A stretch of DNA of 64,000 bases from Adiantum capillus-veneris (Eukaryota > Streptophyta > Polypodiopsida > Polypodiales > Pteridaceae): assembly GCA_014529385.2 (NCBI GenBank), contig CM043944.1:173974240-174038239 (forward strand), given 5' to 3'. Both the position numbers and the translations under genes were made by a program. Of the stretch, positions 42,341 through 56,499 are shown piece by piece; position 1 is the stretch's first letter; each line of letters opens with the position of its first letter. The notes beneath the pieces were generated by a model. The model was not told the origin of the DNA. It ran no database searches and worked only from the letters and a program-made list of their open reading frames with translations.

Positions 42341-43729
42341 TTGGTTTTACACAACTCAGACTCAATTAGAGACTTTATAACTCATCTTTGGCATGATTAG
42401 ACTCAGAGATTGTGCAACTACAATCAAAGACTCTCAATTAATTACAAGGCTTTGTGGAGAAATAATGAAGGTACATCAAAATTTTAGGGCTCATGAATGA
42501 AAGAATCGACCCGAAGGGTGCTTGTCTAGTTTGATTGTAGATTTTTCCAAAAAACAATAGTATCAATAGCAAATGTGAGTATGTTCAACAAATCAGAGTA
42601 GAAAAACAGATGAAAGTTATGGTTTTCTTAGTCCAAACGAGAGACACGGATCAAAATAGAGACACAAATCAATCCATAATAGATTAGTCTACGAGTCAAT
42701 ACTCTCAAATCCAACATAAAGCACATCATTCACAATGATTATTTCATACCTCAGTCTAGATGAGCACAACCTTAGGTAGACCATATCTCAGTTAATGGTC
42801 ACGCAAAGCTAGGAAAAAGAAGTCTATGCTAAATAGTCATAAAAAAGCATAGCATCATAAACTTTTAAGGTCACTTAAAGTAGATCAGAGTAAGCAAGTT
42901 GGGAAGGTCAATCTCTAGCAATTGATAGACACATAACTTAATCCTAGCCAAATACAATTCAGACAATGAGAGGCCAGATAGTAGCTAAAGCCTCATCTCT
43001 CATTTAAAAGAAAAATCAAAGTGCTTACGACTTTACCCAGAACCATCAATAGATGTTTAAAATTCTAGTCGAAGGCAACTACTTCTAGCAAAAATAGCAA
43101 GATCAAAGTCAGTTGGTGATGTCAAGGTAAAGCACCTTAATAGTTGTAGAGGTCTTTGAAAAGCACAACATATGTATAATAGTTGTCGTACTTGGAATAT
43201 ATCAATCACTTTAGCATCATATGAGTAAATTCAGTATAGAAAGATTTCATACTTAGGTATATAGGCATATATCAAGTAAAATAAGAGAATATGAGTAGAT
43301 CAACCATAAATTGTAGAAAAAAACTTCAAGAGTTAGTGAAACTTGAAGAAAGCGCAAACACTCAATAGAAGTAAGCCAAATTATGAGCTAGTGTCAACCG
43401 GGCACAAAACATTATCATCATCAAACTTTCGATTAAATTAGAAATCCAAGGCCAATCTAGGTAAGGCAATCCATCTATACTTTAAAAAATCTATAAACCA
43501 AGGTATAGTATTATGCAAAATCAACATAAAATCAATAGAAGGCTCCTCAAAAAATGCCCATGATTAGAGAAACAAAAAGGATCATCACAATTTGCCATGT
43601 TGGTTAGGAGAAACAATCCATACAATTGGGGGTGGGAGAGATTTCTAGGCTAAGAAAAATTCACAGATCAGCCTCCCAGTTATCAGAAGCACATTTTTCA
43701 GAAACATCAAATGTAGGACCAAAATGGTC
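42341..43729. other. Stretch with nothing recognised
   Basis: AT-rich; no coding frame, terminal repeats or primer site found apart from the flank of copia-2. Confidence 0.45.
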
Positions 43730-43734
43730 AGCAA

Positions 43735-44054
43735 TGTAAAGTGTGAGCTTTGTCATAAAGTGTGAGTCAAGGAGACAAGAGTGGAATTATCCCACATGCT
43801 TGGAGCAAGGCTGTAGCGCTACTCAAAGCTCATTTCATGAATGAACAAACACTACTCTATTTTGCACGACATGCTTGTCTATGGTGAGCATGTGCTAAGC
43901 TAAGTCAATACTCAAGATTGTGTTTATGAGTCCAAGCTAATTCTATCTTGGAGCCTAATTCACTTGAGTGATAATCTTGCTTACACACACACTCACACAC
44001 TTGCACTATATTTCTCTTTCATCCACCCTAGCTAGCACAATCCCATTCCTAACA
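43735..44054 (+). repeat. 5' LTR of copia-2
   Basis: Matches 47427-47746 with a small number of differences. Ends CATTCCTAACA, followed by AG and the primer site. Confidence 0.92.
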
Positions 44055-44056
44055 AG

Positions 44057-44068
44057 TGGTATCAGAGC
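44057..44068 (+). other. Primer binding site (tRNA-iMet) of copia-2
   Basis: TGGTATCAGAGC, two bases after the LTR end. Confidence 0.92.
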
Positions 44069-44483
44069 ACGAGTATGCTAGCTAGGTTTGGTATTTTGCA
44101 TTTGTGTGTTAGTATGATTATCACTACTTAACCTTCATTAATTGGATCCATAAGGTTTACCTCTCATGCCTAATTAGTATTCCACTAGCTAGCATGAGCA
44201 CGTTCTCGAGCTAAAGACTCTTGAGCCATTGCTCACTGACTAATTGGAATCCTCATTAGCTTTAGAGTTCATTAAGTTTTTTCATTAAACTTGCATTTAG
44301 ATTGGTACTTTGGCGTCGATTTTGCATAATTTTCATCTTCAAATTAAACTCGTTAACTTAACAATCACAAAGCGTTGTCCACATCACCTTGAAGTACTCC
44401 TCAATCACTTTCCATAGAGCCCCTAACCTCTTCCATCTGAACCCTGGAGCTCCCTCAAATCACACCTCAATTTTTACTTAAAA

Positions 44484-44486
<3 letters not shown>

Positions 44487-44517
<31 letters not shown>
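44487..44517 (+). repeat. (GT)n microsatellite in the copia-2 leader
   Basis: About 15 uninterrupted GT units. Confidence 0.9.
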
Positions 44518-44518
<1 letters not shown>

Positions 44519-45109
44519 ATTCCCTACTGAGATTGAGACATAATCTAATTAAAAGGGGCCTACACCAACAAAACCTGTGAGGCTTGTTGGCTAGCTCAAG
44601 TCGATTAAGGAATTTGTGGCCGTTTGAGGTCGTGGGGTCAATGGTGGGCTCGCGCAAGCTGGACAGACTTCTTAACCCTTCTCAATTCCGGTTTTAAAAA
44701 CCCTAGCGGGTCCGCAAGGAGGAGGTCCCACAATCGACCTTTCCTGTGCTTGCCCGACGACTCCGCCCATGCTGCCTCCGCCTGCCTGCAAAACTGCCCC
44801 CCTGCTACCCGAGCTGCCTGGAGCCCATTTTAGACCCCTTTTCCACATGCATAATCCACAAGTGGGTCCATAACCCTTGGCTACACCTCTTCGACTCTTT
44901 AAGCTGTAGCAAGGACAAGAAGTCAGGCACTTCGAGGCCACCTCAAAGAAAAAAAAAAGGCTTCAACAATGAATGTTTTAAGCCAACCATCCAACAAGCA
45001 CCCCTCGAAGAAATCTTTCGCAACTAAGCATAAAAAAGTCCTTCATCAAGCAAGCATTCAAAGGCCACACTAAATTTTTGGTGAAGAGGAGCTTCACAAA
45101 AAGGGAATT

Positions 45110-45113
<4 letters not shown>

Positions 45114-45165
<52 letters not shown>
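45114..45165 (+). repeat. (CT)n microsatellite in the copia-2 leader
   Basis: About 25 CT units, 150 bp before the gag start. The antisense (RE)n frame is an artefact. Confidence 0.9.
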
Positions 45166-45167
<2 letters not shown>

Positions 45168-45318
45168 CCCTACAATTAAAACTCTAATATCATTGCAGCC
45201 AAGCATAATAACTTGCCAAATATATTTTTTCATTTCCTAAGAGCTATTTTTGCTCGTGTAAAGAGGTAGACATTGGCTAGGAGAGTCTCCCTAAGCTAAG
45301 ACCCCTCTATTAGCACAA

Positions 45319-45857
45319 ATGGGGGACAAGGGAATAGAAAAATTCAATGGGGAGGGGTTTCACACCTGGCAAACGAAATTAACACGATACCTTATGAAAA
45401 AATGTTTGTGGTTTGTCATCAGCACTGCCTTAGAGCAACAAGCCGAAACCAATCGAGTGCACACTAGGGCATCCACACTCATAGCAAGTGCACAGAATTT
45501 GGCCAAAGACCAACAAGCATTAGGTACATCATCACCTCCTTGCATGACAACTATGTGCATTTTATAGACGAATGTAAGCATGCACATGAAGCCTGGCATG
45601 TCCTAGAAAGTGATTTTGGAGCCAGGGCCAAAAGAAGTAAAGTTAGTCTTAAAAGACAGCTTTACAAGATTGCCATGATTGAAGGGGAGGACATTGCTAA
45701 CCTAGTAAATAGGCTTAAGAGTATTGTCACGCAGCTCACTTACATCCAAGTCGAAGTACCAGAAGACGACAAAGTGGCCATACTATTAAGTGCAATTCCA
45801 CCTTCTTATGACCACTTAGTCACAATTCTTGAAGAAAACGAACCCGCTCCAATATCT
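45319..45857 (+). pseudogene. Gag of copia-2, N-terminal and central part
   Basis: Start M-G-D-K-G-I-E-K-F-N-G-E at 45319, followed by F-H-T-W-Q-T-K-L-T-R-Y-L-M-K-K and L-W-F-V-I, the opening of copia gag. A frame change near 45540 leads to D-E-C-K-H-A-H-E-A-W-H-V-L, then L-K-R-Q-L-Y-K-I-A-M and V-N-R-L-K-S-I-V-T-Q-L, V-P-E-D-D-K-V-A-I-L-L-S-A-I-P-P-S-Y, a UBN2-type gag core. The frame is then cut by foreign sequence at 45858. Gag assembles the particle. Confidence 0.88.
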
Positions 45858-46035
45858 TAATTTCTCTCTCTTTTGAAGTATTGTTCATGCCTATCTAACT
45901 AGGTGTTATGCTTTTTGCTGCTCTCTCCATCCAAGCACTCTCGATATGCTCATTAGGAAATTATTCTAATGAAATTCTCACTATGTTCATGTTATTTGCC
46001 ATTGCACACAAGTTACTAGGCCATTAAATGTTACA
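45858..46035 (-). mobile_element. LTR-like end adjoining the gypsy fragment
   Basis: Same sequence as 34636-34811. Together with 46041-46890 it appears to be the 3' end of a minus-strand gypsy element. Confidence 0.6.
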
Positions 46036-46040
46036 AATTA

Positions 46041-46890
46041 TCATTTTGTCCTAAGTAGCTGTTTTCGTAAACGGCTAACATGAAAAACGGGATGAGCACG
46101 TGACTGCTCGGGAAGAGCTAACTTATAGGCCACTTGACCTATACGTTTGAGAATGGTAAATGGTCCACAATAGCGTGGTGAAAGTTTAGCAACTTTTCTC
46201 CTCTTCAGACTTTCTGAATGCTCTAGAACTTTGAGGAAAACCTTGTCTCCTTCTTCGAAAGTAGCAAGAGGATGATTCTCATTTGCGTACTTCTTGTATT
46301 GATCTTGAGCTTGCTTAACATTCTGTCCAGCAACTCGAAGCATATCAAAATGGTCTTGGAGAAAATATTTTTCTTGTTGTATCTTCTCCCTAGCCAACCC
46401 CACCGTAACGGGTGGTCTAGGTTGAAAACCATATAAAAGCATGAATGGACTAAACCCTGTAGTCACATGCTTTGAACTATTACAAGCAAATTCCAATATA
46501 GGTAAGTAGTCTTCCCAATTGGTTTGATTCTTGCTAACGTACACGCGTAGCATATCCTCTAACACTTGATTAACTCTTTTGGTTTGACCATTTGTTTCTG
46601 GATGATCTGTTTCTGGATGATTAGTTGTACTAAGATTAAGTGTAGTTTCTAACTTTTGAAACACAGCTCTCCAGAATTGATTATCTAACTTTCAATCTCT
46701 CTCACTAATGATACTAGCTGGAAGACCGTAGAGTCTATATATATGTTCTACAAATAGCCGTGCTAATTCTGACGTCTTAATCGTAGTCTTAGTGGAAATG
46801 AATCGACCCATCTTTGTTAGACGGTCTACAATTACCCATATAGCATCATGGCCACGATTTGTAGTAGGTAGTCTTTTCAAGATGTCATCA
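46041..46890 (-). pseudogene. Gypsy integrase fragment (core and C-terminus), catalytic Glu lost
   Basis: The minus strand reads D-A-I-W-V-I-V-D-R-L-T-K (first catalytic Asp), A-R-L-F-V-E-H-I-Y-R-L-Y-G-L-P, I-S-E-R-D (second Asp), then after a frame break S-T-T-N-H-P-E-T-D-H-P-E-T-N-G-Q-T-K-R-V-N-Q. The usual D-G-Q-T-E is N-G-Q-T-K here, so the third catalytic residue is Lys. H-P-E-T is repeated, from a short in-frame duplication. A C-terminal SH3-like region follows (G-D-K-V-F-L-K-V, L-S-P-R-Y-C-G-P-F) with H-P-V-F-H-V-S-R-L. It is an inactive fragment inside copia-2 gag. Confidence 0.88.
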
Positions 46891-46899
46891 ACTCAATCC

Positions 46900-47252
46900 A
46901 AGCAGAAGAAAGAAATCAAAAAGGTTCATTAACCTCATCAGAAGGGGCTTATGTCACGACATTCTCAAGGGGAAGATATTTGCCGTCGACATCATCAACT
47001 AGAAGAAAGTGTTATGAATGTGGAATAATGGGAACCATAGCGAAAGACTGCTACACAAACAATCCTTGCAACAAATGCGGTAAGAAGGGACACCCTCCTT
47101 CTGCATGCTACTCAAATGGAGGAAAGGGTAGTGGAGTAAGCAGCAATAATAGAAGCAACAACAGAAGATACGAAGGGAAGAGACCTAACAAAGGATCAAC
47201 TCACATGGTAGAAGACAAAGAAGATGAAGGCAAGAACAATCTTGTATTTTAG
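46900..47252 (+). pseudogene. Gag zinc knuckles of copia-2
   Basis: The gag frame resumes: C-Y-E-C-G-I-M-G-T-I-A-K-D-C (first knuckle, with Thr where His is expected) and C-N-K-C-G-K-K-G-H-P-P-S-A-C (second, complete), then an Asn/Lys/Arg-rich basic tail. It ends at 47252. The loss of the first His suggests the knuckle is degenerate. No protease follows. Confidence 0.85.
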
Positions 47253-47299
47253 GAAGACGCATTTTGAAGATGCAGCCTCTCTACTTGTAGGGGAGGACT

Positions 47300-47390
47300 T
47301 TTATTTTCCTATGTGGATTTTATCATCCTGTGTGGATTTTGTCAGCCTGTGTGGATATCCACTTATCATCCTGTGTGGATATTGCACTTC
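47300..47390 (+). repeat. Imperfect tandem repeat CCTGTGTGGAT
   Basis: Four CCT(A/G)TGTGGAT units at 47309, 47329, 47347 and 47370, spaced about 18-23 bp, just before the 3' LTR of copia-2. Confidence 0.6.
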
Positions 47391-47426
47391 AGTACTTTTT
47401 CATAGTCCAAACCTCAAGGAAAGGAT

Positions 47427-47746
47427 TGTAAAGTGTGAGCTTTGTTCTAAAGTGTGAGTCAAGGAGAGAAAAGTGTAATTATCCCACATGCTGTGGAGCA
47501 AGGTTGTAGAGCTACTTAAAGCTCATTTCATGAATGAACAAACACCACTCTATTTTGCACTACATGCTTGTCTATGGTGAGCCTGTGCTAAGCTAAGTCA
47601 ATACTCAAGATTGTGTTTATGAGTCCAAGCTAATTCTATCTTGGAACCTAATTTACTTAGTGATGATCTTGCTTACACACACACTCACACACTTGCACTA
47701 TGTTTCTCTTTCATCCACCCTAGCTAGCATGATCCCATTCCTAACA
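47427..47746 (+). repeat. 3' LTR of copia-2
   Basis: Preceded by CAAGGAAAGGAT (purine tract) and followed by the AGCAA target duplication. Confidence 0.92.
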
Positions 47747-48212
47747 AGCAAACCATAAATCTTCAAAGTAGTCAGGTCAAGCTTAGTAATGAGCACATCC
47801 TAGGTGAGAAAACATCGATGATTGTACCACTTCCTGTACCAAGATCACATAAGTTTTGTATGTACATGTCATCTCATCTCATCAATATAACCTTATATAA
47901 GAGCTAGAGTTCCTATTATCCCACCCAGATAAGGATCTATCATATGTAAAGATAAAGACAAATTAACTATAGGAGCCAATAATTTCTTGCTAGCATATTT
48001 GTTCTACCATTATAAGTAAAACGAGAAGGCCCATACTTCCTTTCACATAGCATGCCAAAATCCCCAAATCTTTCTCTCTTGGTGATTTAAAGTATCTGAA
48101 GAAATAAGATATCCAAGATAGTCAAAAAGTCCATAATGGGAAAGCTTGAAATTTGAATTAAGACCAGATTTTAGAGCCAACTATCCATTATAGAGTTTTA
48201 ATCAAAGCCATC

Positions 48213-48410
48213 ATTAATCAAGCAAGTGAGGTAAAATCACATTAAAAGTAGGAAAGTTGTGAGGAAGACGCATCCTTCATTATGTTCATAGAGTAGCAAA
48301 GACATGATTAATCAAGAAAGTGAGTTAAAGTCACATTAAAAGTAGGAATCCTATGAGGAAGATGCATATCTCAACTAATCTCCATAGAGTAGCAAAGGAA
48401 GGAGCAGTCT
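48213..48410. repeat. Two-copy tandem repeat, period about 94 bp
   Basis: ATTAATCAAGCAAGTGAGG at 48213 and ATTAATCAAGAAAGTGAGT at 48307 start units that share TCACATTAAAAGTAGGAA and AGAGTAGCAAAG. Confidence 0.75.
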
Positions 48411-48786
48411 AAGGTTCCAAGGTAGTATTGAAATGGAAAACACCAGCACACCACACCCTCTCACTCTCTCTTTCTTTCTTTGGAAAACAAAAATTTAGTA
48501 ATCAAACAAGACATGAAGAGGCTAGCCTCTACCACTATTCCATGTCAACCCATAGCAAATCTTGATGATGTCAGTACTCAGTAGACCAAAATGAAAGAAG
48601 TTCCGCGTTGTTTTGTCAATTTATGAACCTATCACAGAAACCCATGAGCAAGAGAGGGTAAAGACAAGAGTCTTAATATAATTAGTAGCAAAGGAAGAGA
48701 TACTATGAACATTCCATCAAGGTATTGTCAAGACACTATAGGATAAGGAGAGCTCAATGCACCCACCATCTCCATAGGCATCCAAT

Positions 48787-48941
<155 letters not shown>

Positions 48942-49442
48942 AGCTTAGAAACTTGAACCAAATAAGGGGAGGATACTTAGTATCTATGTGTTTACAGCAT
49001 GAGAAGATCTCGTCAACCTACACAGAGGTTCATGATATGTAAGAGGAACCCCATCATGGGGTAAAGAGCAATAGGGACTAGTCTGTGTAGAGTGCAACAG
49101 AGACTAGGAAAACACCTTGCAATGCCTTGTAAGTAGGAGAGAGAGAGTGAGGAAAGACTACCATCAAATTTACTTGAGGATTTATTGTAGTTGATTTATG
49201 TAGGTAAACATCAAGGGGTAGCTCCCTTAAACTACCAATACTTCCACAAAGTAAAGTTTTTTGAAGACACCTAGTTAAAAAGCCAAAATCCTAATGCTTT
49301 AGGATACCCATGGACCTAATATGTTTAGAGCATCAAAAGACCCCTCCAACCAGAGGTAGAAAGTTCAAGGTAAAGACTCATGATAATTCCCCACTAGTCA
49401 TATAACCATCAACTTCATCATGCCTAAGTCTGATTCACCCAT

Positions 49443-50135
49443 TGTTAGCGGGTCACGAGGATTGGACATTTAAAGCATAGTTTTTTGAAACTAAAATAAT
49501 GTCAATACTCAAGGAAGTGACTTGGATGGGGCACAAAAACTCTTTGAGACTGCCAGCCCTCAAGAAGTGAACCTAATATGCAAATATCACAACTCAACAA
49601 GAAAATCACCACTCAATGATCATAAAATCTTCCTATGTTATTTCCCATTGCTCTTAGTCATCACACCATTTTTGCACTCAAATATGCTCAGAAAGCAACG
49701 AAACTTTAGGAGGTCTACAAGGCCTAGGGCACTATCCTACCAAGTTTGGTTGTAATTCGGCAAGGTACCAAAATCACAATCCATCATGATCAAGGTCCTG
49801 AAAACTGCAAAAGACTATCCATAAAAGTTGTCTATGTTCTAAGAGCACTCTTCTATGGTTGAAACATCAAAAAACACCAATTTAAGCACTCAAATTAGAA
49901 GATTAAGATCACAAATGCATAGTCACAAACCACAATAAAACGGACAATGCTTACACTTGAATGAAAGAGTAAATAAAGAGGAACACAATGCAAGTTTTGG
50001 AATCAAATCAGATTATCCAGTCATTAGTTATGTTGATTACAAGTTGGAGCAGCTTGGTTGCTTACAACTTTTTCTTCTTCAGAAAATAAGCCTATACCTA
50101 GGGATTTCTAAATGGCCAATGGCCAACTCACATGG
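49443..50135. repeat. Diverged repeat, copy 2 (LTR-like)
   Basis: Homologous to 41630-42340. It ends shortly before a minus-strand purine tract (plus TTCCCCCCTTTC at 50294-50305), so it may be the LTR of a minus-strand element starting TGTTGGCGG at 50293. Confidence 0.6.
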
Positions 50136-50293
50136 GCTTTTACAAATTTCATGACAGAATTACAACTCAGGGGATTGACTTGCTACTCTGGAATCAGGAT
50201 TTACACAGAGTATCACTACACTAGAGAAAAAAATTATAGAGTACAAATGTGTCTTTCGGCTAGGTGGGCGCCTGTTCAATTAATCCGCCAACA

Positions 50294-50305
50294 TTCCCCC
50301 CTTTC
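50294..50305 (-). other. Candidate purine tract of a minus-strand LTR element
   Basis: Minus strand GAAAGGGGGGAA is followed at once by TGTTGGCGG. No matching 5' end or coding region was identified, so this is tentative. Confidence 0.45.
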
Positions 50306-50589
50306 TAGCTCATTTTGTCCCTTGACACGACCATGTGAAATCTTGTTGTTATGTTGCTTTAAAAGTGCTTTGTTGTTGATGATGCTCCCCCCTTCCTTGA
50401 GTGATTTATATCTATTTTGTTTTGATAGATAACTAATTGGGATTCTATCGTTGAGGCAACTTTGCATCATGTTGTGCATTTTCCTCTTTGCATCATGCTG
50501 TTGATTTCTCTCTTTGTTGCCACTTTTGGCCGAGAATATGGCTTTTTACGTCCCTTCCTCTATCACTGACTTGATGATGGACCTGGTCT

Positions 50590-51125
50590 TGGTATCCTGC
50601 AATACTTCACTAGCTCCACCAAGAGCGTCACTTTTACTGTCACATTAGCCGACCAACTCAAAGTCTATCTGATTGAAGTGGTGGAACAAGTCCAAATGGT
50701 AGTAGAAGACTTCACTTTTTGGCTCGACTTTGTGCTAGTCCAACTACCAAAACTGGATGGGGGTTTCCCTGTTCTAATTGGTAGGCCTTGGCTATGCCAT
50801 ACTTGTGAACTTCATGACTGGGGAAATGACACAATGTGGATCACTACACCAAGTACAGGCCATAGACATATCCAAACTAGAAAGTGGAGCTGACTTATTC
50901 AATAGAAGGTCTTCCCTTAGTATTGCACAACATTATGACCATAAGCAAGAAGCTAAAGCAGTCGGGGAGAACCCACCAAAGAAAGAGGTCTTACCCAATG
51001 TCCCTCGTGAAGACAATGAGCTCCTAGAATGGCTAGAGGCAACACTCGACCCTCCCTATTTTGTAGTCCTCACTAGGATGGAGGAAGACACAGGTATAGA
51101 AGTGTCTCGAGTCCATTGTCAGTAA
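50590..51125 (+). pseudogene. Gypsy aspartic protease region, C-terminal half
   Basis: The plus strand reads F-T-V-T-L-A-D-Q-L-K-V-Y, V-E-D-F-T-F-W-L-D-F-V-L-V, then F-P-V-L-I-G-R-P-W-L (the retropepsin flap-end I-L-G-R-P-W pattern) and H-D-W-G-N-D. After a frameshift it continues E-W-L-E-A-T-L-D-P-P-Y-F. The catalytic D-S/T-G lies upstream and was not found. It is of the Tat/Athila style by context (inference). It is followed directly by a purine tract and LTR-like start, so pol is missing. Confidence 0.7.
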
Positions 51126-51130
51126 TTTGG

Positions 51131-51450
51131 GCTTGAGGGGGGGTTGTTGGGTATGCAAGCCCGGTAATGATGTCTAAGCTTGTGGGAAACTCCCTTATAG
51201 CATGCAGGTGTAAGACTTAGTTGCAACTCAAGTCTGCATACAGTTTGCAAGGTCCAAAGTTATTTATATTGTAAGGCTTCTACACAATAAGCATAATGAA
51301 CAATAGCGTGTTATTTTTTGTATTTCTATGTCAAGCTCTTTCTCTCCTCTTTATCTCTCGTTCTACTGCTCATCTCCTTGCCATGAACCCCCATCGGCTT
51401 CATCCTCCATAGCTTGGCAACCCCAACTCAATCAACCCAGCTAGCCAGCC
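51131..51450 (+). mobile_element. Purine tract and LTR-like sequence
   Basis: GCTTGAGGGGGGGTT (51131-51145) precedes TGTTGGGTATGCAAGCCC, which looks like an LTR start, with a TTATATT TATA-like string near 51255. The LTR end is uncertain (about 51.44 kb), and no TSD was found. Confidence 0.55.
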
Positions 51451-51454
51451 AGGG

Positions 51455-52245
51455 TATAGAAGGTATATTTTGATGGCCACAGACTATGCTACAATATGGG
51501 CAGAGGTAGCGGCAACTACTGATTGAACATCATCCGCGATGAAAAATTCTTGTATGAAAACATATTTTGCAGGTTTGGTTGCCCTCTTAAAATCATCAGC
51601 AATTAGGGCACCCACTTTGTCAATGAGCTTTTGGGCAATCTTTTGACTCGATATAAAATTTTTCATAGGAAGTTCTGCTCCTACTATCCTCAAGCAAACA
51701 GAAAGGCCCAAAGCACCAACAAAGTACTTCTTTCTTTGCTTTGCAAAACTTTCCACCTTCACCCGGCGTCTTGCCAATGACATTTTTAGATGCTACATGG
51801 GTATATCACATTGCTTTCAAGGCCACAACTCAACATTTACCATTTGAGCTTGCCTTTGGACTAGAAGCAGTGGCACCTTTTGATTCATTTTGGTTCACCC
51901 CGGGTCACTGCAATTAAGGTGGAATGTCCTAGAACCCAACATTGTGCTATGGCTAGTCGGCTCAGCATACTAGAAGAGGAGCGGCTCTCGACTGCTCAAG
52001 CCCTAGAAATAGAACAACAACAAAGAAAGGCTTGGCAAGATCGGCACCTAAAGACTAGAAAGTTTGGTAAAGGTTCAATAGTTATTTTATATGAGGCAAA
52101 GTATTTGAAGAAAGCCAAGAAGCTACAACCCATATGGCAAGGGCCATTTGTCGTTGCCAACACTCTTCCTCAAGGAGTTGTTTAGTTTCACACCTTATCA
52201 GGGGAATCTCTATCGTTAGTTAATGGCTCTCACCTCAGGCCATAC
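51455..52245 (+). pseudogene. Gypsy integrase relic with two catalytic residues lost
   Basis: Reads A-T-D-Y-A-T-I-W-A-E-V (first catalytic Asp present). In another frame it reads F-G-C-P-L-K-I-I-S-N-stop-G-T-H-F-V-N-E, where the second Asp is Asn followed by a stop, and then Y-Y-P-Q-A-N-R-K-A-Q-S-T-N-K, where the catalytic Glu is Gln. The C-terminal part (51880-52185) reads L-E-E-E-R-L-S-T-A-Q and W-Q-G-P-F-V-V-A-N-T-L-P-Q-G. It is a decayed gypsy (Tat/Athila-like) integrase. Confidence 0.78.
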
Positions 52246-53300
52246 CACTCAAAAATCTCTTTCTCCACCATTTTTTCCCATCACAGTAGCTTCATTACCT
52301 AGCCCTACAGTTTTGGCATTTCACGCTCTCTTAACTCCTACCTCCTTTTTCTTTGGGTCATCCTTAATTATGCTTCTTTCTCCTTTTGTTAATAGTCAAC
52401 TGTTATGTTTATTTGCATCATTGTGTGATGGCTGGCTACCTCTGACCTATTCTTGAGTGTCCCTTGCTCCACAAATTGTGTATCCATTGATAGAAGTTCA
52501 TTTTTTAGAAACCCTCATTTCATGCACACAACAAAGCTAAAGAAAGAGAATGCCTTGATCTAGAGGACTATTGTCTACTACTTGAATAACGCTTGTTGTA
52601 AGCTCCTCTATTTGTCACAATCAATGATTGCACACAACGTTTGGTTGGCATCTCGCCTGCCATTCTTGCCCTCATCTAATGGTGAAGGCTTATTGGTTGC
52701 CTCAATCATGGGGGCATTGTATTGGTTAAGTTCTCTTACATGACCAAATAGATCCTCTACATCAGCTTCTTCACTTGGCGTCAAATCACTATAATTGATG
52801 AAAAAATCTTCCATTTAATTTGGGATGAAAAACTTCTTACATGGATGTCCTTGGAATACTCCACAACCAAGATTGTTTGAAAAGGTTGGGGGCAAGTGAA
52901 TTCATCTATTGCAGCGTGCACCAACGAGGGCAAGTACATGGAATAGGAGAGGCGACTTGGGACGGGAGCACAGGCAAGGGCTGGAAGGACTAGAGGGCAA
53001 GCTTGGAAATCCAAGGGGCAATGGGTGCAACCGAAGGCTGGGCTAGTGCGCAAGGCAAAGGCTAGCTAGGCTAGCCGTGTGCAAGCACTGCAAGATCCCT
53101 AGCGTGCATCTCTCTCAACTATGTTATTTTCTCCCGGGGTGAGAGATGGTAGCGGGGGGCGAGCACTTGCGAGGCAAAAGGGGGGGTGCTGGTGAGTATG
53201 GGCAAGGTGATCGGGACAGCTTGCGGGTGTAGGGTAAGCAAGAACAAGGGTAGTGGGAGACGAGGGTGAACGGGGAGCAGTAGATAGAAGGTGATTGAGG
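52246..53300. other. Stretch without a recognised gene
   Basis: Only short frames. 52608-52814 (minus) encodes an acidic 68-residue peptide not recognised; it may be the remnant of a gag or protease region. Confidence 0.4.
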
Positions 53301-53450
53301 AGGTGAGTGTTGTAGCTTGTATCAGTTTCTTTGTGGTTTTTAGTTATGTTGCACCATTGCACACTCCATTTCACCTCAACCTCTACATCCCCATTCTACC
53401 TTGTTGATAGTCATGGAGGTAAAGTTGGCCACAGTCAGACTAGTCTATCT
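53300..53450. repeat. Inverted repeat partner of 57360-57510
   Basis: AGTTTCTTTGTGGTTTTTAG, GTTGCACCATTGCACACTCC and CTCTACATCCCCATT also occur reverse-complemented at 57.36-57.51 kb, about 4 kb away. The match covers about 140 bp with moderate divergence. Confidence 0.75.
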
Positions 53451-53661
53451 TTTCAGTTGTTCTTTCATTTTGTTGAGTTGAGCTATTGAGGCGGTCCGGG
53501 GCGGGCAACAAGAAGAGTGGCCTCTAAGCACTCTTCTAGGCTCCCGTGCTGCTCAATTGGGTTGGGGTTGGAAAAAAAACAACAACACACACAAAAACCT
53601 GCAACCTAATCCTACACAAATTTGGGGCACCACCTAGTTTTGGATGCGAACTAGGACGCGT

Positions 53662-55960
<2,299 letters not shown>

Positions 55961-56089
55961 TGGGCCATAATATACTTATATTTTATTATTTTATTATTAT
56001 TTTTGGCTCAACTAGCCCAGTGACTAGCTAATTAAGGGTTTTTTAAGAAGATATGGGAAAAGTCCCCTAACTCACACACACCTATATAC

Positions 56090-56272
56090 AGTGAAAGGGT
56101 GAGGGTAACCACAGTGTTTGAGTGATTTGATAGGGTGAGGTAACTCGCTATGGAAATTACAGAGAGCCAAAAAACGGCTATCACTATCTTGTGAGTGTGC
56201 ATGCACACTACATCCTGAGCACCCCACCACAACTAGAGAGCACAGTGCACATTTTCATCTACAACTGCTCTC
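56090..56272 (+). mobile_element. LTR end, plus orientation
   Basis: GTGTGCATGCACACTACATC, ACTAGAGAGCACA and CTACAACTGCTCTCA match the reverse complement of 57170-57250. The two copies face each other. Confidence 0.65.
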
Positions 56273-56499
56273 ATTTTTTGACCAAGTCGATGTTTCTAAG
56301 GATGTCTTTTCATCTTGTAGTGCCCTATGCAACTTAATTGTTTCTAACTCTCTTTTGAGAGTCAGCAGTAGGCCCCATTCATAAGAACAGCGGGCAAAGA
56401 GTTACCTGGTGAGCCGACAAATTTCAGTATGGCATTTTTTTATTATAGTGGTTACCACCACAAAATCATTCATGGTAGCTTCAGCCCACGAAGTTTCTC

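Larger units (their letters stand above)
43735..47746 (+). mobile_element. Copia-2: gag-only Ty1/copia element with a gypsy insert
   Basis: 4012 bp, with 320-bp LTRs (TGTAAAGTGTG...CCTAACA), the primer site TGGTATCAGAGC two bases after the 5' LTR, a purine-rich tract before the 3' LTR, and a perfect TSD AGCAA (43730-43734 and 47747-47751). Interior: a 1.2-kb leader with (TG)n and (CT)n, a copia-type gag from 45319, then gag zinc knuckles at 47005-47110. No protease, integrase or RT of copia type is present, so it is non-autonomous. About 1 kb of reversed gypsy sequence (45858-46890) interrupts gag. Confidence 0.92.
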
